This document shows positions 62,128-64,000 of a stretch of 64,000 bases of DNA, one piece after another. Positions within the stretch are counted from its first letter, which is position 1. The number at the start of each line of letters is the position of its first letter. Made by a program: the position numbers and the translations under genes. The notes below the pieces were generated by a model that saw nothing but the letters and a program-made list of their open reading frames with translations, searched no databases and was not told where the DNA came from. Source of the stretch: Maritimibacter sp. DP1N21-5 (GTDB lineage Bacteria > Pseudomonadota > Alphaproteobacteria > Rhodobacterales > Rhodobacteraceae); NCBI RefSeq assembly GCF_019218295.1, contig NZ_JAHUZF010000006.1:1488001-1552000 (forward strand), in the 5' to 3' direction.

Positions 62128-62940
62128 ATGTCTGACCCCGACGCGCTCGATGCCACCACGCTGTCGCTCTTCGGGGAATGCATCGCCCGGCGGCGCGCGT
62201 TGCATGGCGGCGGGCTGTCGCAGGTGTCCCATGTCACCCTGCGCGACGGGCGGGCGATGGTCGTCAAGATGGGGCCGCTCGTGGCGCGCGAAGCCCGGAT
62301 GCTTACCGCACTACGCGACGCGCGAACGCCGGTGCCCGAGGTTCTGGGACAATCGGGAGCCTTCCTGTTTCTGGAGCATCTGGAAGAAGCCGCCCCCGGT
62401 GCCGCGTCATGGGCCGCGGTAGGAGACGTCCTTTCGCGCCAACATGCCGTGACCGGCACCGACTACGGCTGGACGGAAAGCTATGCCTTCCGCAACGTCA
62501 TCATCCCGGCGCAGGGCGGGACGGATTGGCCGGACCACTGGGCGGCGACACGGCTCCTGCCCCAGATCAGGCATCTGCCGGGACTGGGACAACGACTGAC
62601 GCGTGCCTGCGAACGCCTCCCGCGGCTCCTCCCCCGCGCGCCGCGACCGGGGCTCCTGCACGGGGATCTATGGACGGGAAACATCCTCTTCGGTCCCGGC
62701 GGGCAGATCCATTTCATCGACCCGGCCTGCGCCTATGGGGACCGAGAAGTCGACCTCGCCATGCTCACGCTCTTCGGACGACCAGGGCCGGAGTTCGACA
62801 GGGCTTATGGTCCGCTGGAACCCGGATGGGAGGTGCGGCGCCACGTCTACCAGCTCTGGCCGGCCCTCGTGCACCTGAGGCTCTTCGGGACGAGCTACCG
62901 CGGGTTGGTGGAACGGCTGCTCGCCGCCATCGGCGCTTGA
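62128..62940 (+). CDS. Fructosamine kinase / aminoglycoside phosphotransferase-like protein
   Basis: A 270-residue kinase fold. The N-lobe has RAMVVKMGPL and the E/A-rich helix AREARMLTALRDARTPVPEVLG; the catalytic loop is LLHGDLWTGNILF (H-G-D-x-W-x-x-N), then the metal aspartate FIDPACAYGDREVDLAML. It matches the fructosamine kinase family, which deglycates proteins or phosphorylates ribulosamines. It is in an operon with ygfZ. Confidence 0.88.
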   Translation: MSDPDALDATTLSLFGECIARRRALHGGGLSQVSHVTLRDGRAMVVKMGPLVAREARMLTALRDARTPVPEVLGQSGAFLFLEHLEEAAPGAASWAAVGDVLSRQHAVTGTDYGWTESYAFRNVIIPAQGGTDWPDHWAATRLLPQIRHLPGLGQRLTRACERLPRLLPRAPRPGLLHGDLWTGNILFGPGGQIHFIDPACAYGDREVDLAMLTLFGRPGPEFDRAYGPLEPGWEVRRHVYQLWPALVHLRLFGTSYRGLVERLLAAIGA

Positions 62941-62947
62941 GACGGGG

Positions 62948-63511
62948 TCAGGCGCGTTCGGAATACTCCATGGATTCCGTATTCACCACGATCGCCTCGC
63001 CCGGTCCCACGAAGGGCGGCACCTGCAGGCGGATACCATTGTCGAGCACGGCGGGCTTGAAGCTCTTCGCTGCCGTCTGGCCGTTCACGACCGGCTCCGT
63101 CTCGGCGATGGTGCAGGTCACCTTCTGCGGCAGACGAGCGTTGAGCGCCTCGGTGTCGTAGAATTCGACGTGGATCGTCATGCCGTCCTGAAGGAAGGGA
63201 CGACGTTCCCCAAGCAGCTCGGCCGAAAGCTCGTATTGCTCGTAGCTCTCGGTGTCCATGAAGGTCAGGACGCCGTCGGTTTCATATAGAAACTGCATGT
63301 CGCGCATCTCGCGCCGGACCTGCTCGACCTTGTCCACGGACCGGAAGCGTTCGTTGAGCTTGGACCCGTTGCGCAGGTTGCGCAGTTCGACCTGGGCAAA
63401 GGCGCCGCCCTTCCCGGGCTTCACGTGGTCGACTTTGACGGCGGCCCAAAGGCCCCCGTTATGCTCCAGGACGTTCCCGGGGCGGATCTCGTTACCGTTG
63501 ATTTTCGGCAT
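62948..63511 (-). CDS. efp: Elongation factor P
   Basis: A 187-residue three-domain translation factor that relieves ribosome stalling at polyprolines. The KOW-like N domain contains [16 protein letters not shown] with K34 at the loop that lysylation or other modification uses in other bacteria. The OB domains include [12 protein letters not shown] and [16 protein letters not shown] at 63511. No modification gene (epmA/earP) is in the window. Confidence 0.96.
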   Translation of the reverse strand: MPKINGNEIRPGNVLEHNGGLWAAVKVDHVKPGKGGAFAQVELRNLRNGSKLNERFRSVDKVEQVRREMRDMQFLYETDGVLTFMDTESYEQYELSAELLGERRPFLQDGMTIHVEFYDTEALNARLPQKVTCTIAETEPVVNGQTAAKSFKPAVLDNGIRLQVPPFVGPGEAIVVNTESMEYSERA

Positions 63512-63533
63512 GCAGCAAAACCGTGACAAAAGG

Positions 63534-63561
63534 TTGACGGACGTTCGGCAGCACCTATATC
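63534..63561 (+). promoter_or_regulatory. Candidate sigma-70 promoter for the DUF6280-like gene
   Basis: TTGACG (63534-63539) and TATATC (63556-63561) at a 16-base spacing lie about 170 bp upstream of the ATG at 63730, reading rightward. Alphaproteobacterial promoters are degenerate, so the call is tentative. Confidence 0.35.
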
Positions 63562-63613
63562 CGGTGGACTTGTGCCGCGCAAGAAGACTAGGTTTTGTGT
63601 TCACCCTTGGCGA

Positions 63614-63644
63614 GCTATGCGCTAGATGCATAGTAGCTATGCGC
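63614..63644. promoter_or_regulatory. Direct repeat GCTATGCGC with central GCATAG, candidate operator
   Basis: GCTATGCGC at 63614 and 63636, 22 bp apart (about two helical turns), with GATGCATAG between them forming an inverted half. It lies between the candidate promoter and the gene start. Confidence 0.4.
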
Positions 63645-63729
63645 CCCAGCCAATATCGAATCGGCGCTGAAACGGCATATTGGCCCGCACGCCAAGAAGT
63701 GCAAGACAAGAACAACAAAAGGACTTGGA

Positions 63730-64000
63730 ATGCTCGACAACGTCGATGGTACTGCCTTCAATCACGAACAGGGGAACAGGGCGCGCAAGCTTTTTGCAGC
63801 CGTGGTCCTCGCCGCCCTCGACGACGCGATCGCAGACGACAAGAAATACGGAAACGGCCCTGAGCAGATCGCCCGTTGGGCGCGCTCGCGCGATGGCCGT
63901 GAAGTCCTCTCCTGTGCGGGCATCGACCCGAACGAACGGGTTGTGAAGGGCCTCATGGAATTCGTGGGCAAAGGTGTGCGCACCTCCGTCGCCTTGTCGC
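63730..64000 (+). CDS. DUF6280-like protein, N-terminal part
   Basis: Truncated by the window end after 90 residues. [69 protein letters not shown] is similar to a conserved family of unknown function in Rhodobacterales (DUF6280 as I recall it). Soluble and helical. The ATG follows AAAGGACTTGGA. An operator-like repeat lies 86 bp upstream. Confidence 0.6.
   Translation, partial: MLDNVDGTAFNHEQGNRARKLFAAVVLAALDDAIADDKKYGNGPEQIARWARSRDGREVLSCAGIDPNERVVKGLMEFVGKGVRTSVALS

Overview
The window is chromosomal DNA of a high-GC alphaproteobacterium, most likely a member of the Rhodobacteraceae (Roseobacter group). The gene complement fits this: SdhE, a GapR/DUF2312 nucleoid protein, an LdtR-like MarR regulator, the holB-tatD-MBL string, a Zur/ZnuABC zinc locus, DUF1194, DUF2461 and a DUF6280-like gene. 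All calls come from reading the sequence and translations; no database search was run.

Layout. 1-9.9 kb: housekeeping genes (end of an outer-membrane barrel, DUF1194, MarR, SdhE, an XRE regulator, an aspartate aminotransferase, a MATE pump, a methyltransferase, DUF2461, an MltB-type lytic transglycosylase, an M15-like peptidase and PPK2). 10-29.6 kb: an exopolysaccharide locus. It holds an ExoY-like priming glycosyltransferase, three GT4 glycosyltransferases, a Wzx flippase, a Wzy/O-antigen-ligase-type polymerase, an ExoF-like export protein, a Wzc/ExoP-like co-polymerase with a degenerate kinase domain, two sulfotransferases, and a set of signal-less beta-helix (tailspike-like) proteins with a small protein carrying a phage-tail-like motif. 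The product is probably a sulfated Wzx/Wzy-type polysaccharide.

29.67-35.36 kb: a small integrated element of about 5.7 kb inserted in the 3' end of a tRNA-Thr(TGT) gene. It is bounded by 19-bp direct repeats (29670-29688 and 35343-35361). It carries a P4-type tyrosine integrase, an unrecognised gene, an AlpA-like regulator, a chain of four tightly coupled small genes ending in a helix-turn-helix protein, and an overlapping two-gene low-GC cargo (a membrane-anchored protein plus a large, possibly exported protein) that I cannot assign. Its right end has a gene-free 600-bp segment with GGGAC(A)-type repeats, and both ends carry paired GGGTGGAY-type motifs at 12-bp spacing. No capsid, terminase or tail genes are present, so it is satellite-like or a minimal integrative element.

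35.6-64 kb: ordinary chromosome. A three-gene betaine-type ABC transporter, a TPR-methyltransferase, an orphan Fe(III)-type ABC permease, GapR, a fused fatty-acid oxidation enzyme, a DksA/TraR zinc-finger protein, a FliM-like protein, a symporter-histidine kinase fusion with a receiver-only response regulator, holB-tatD-MBL-AEC transporter, the zinc locus with two Zur-box-like sequences, an MGH1-type glycoside hydrolase, a class V aminotransferase, a TIGR04283-type GT2, YgfZ, a fructosamine-kinase-like protein, EF-P, and the start of a DUF6280-like gene. The best candidates for something undescribed are the element's cargo pair with its repeat-rich end, and the tailspike-like module embedded in the polysaccharide locus.
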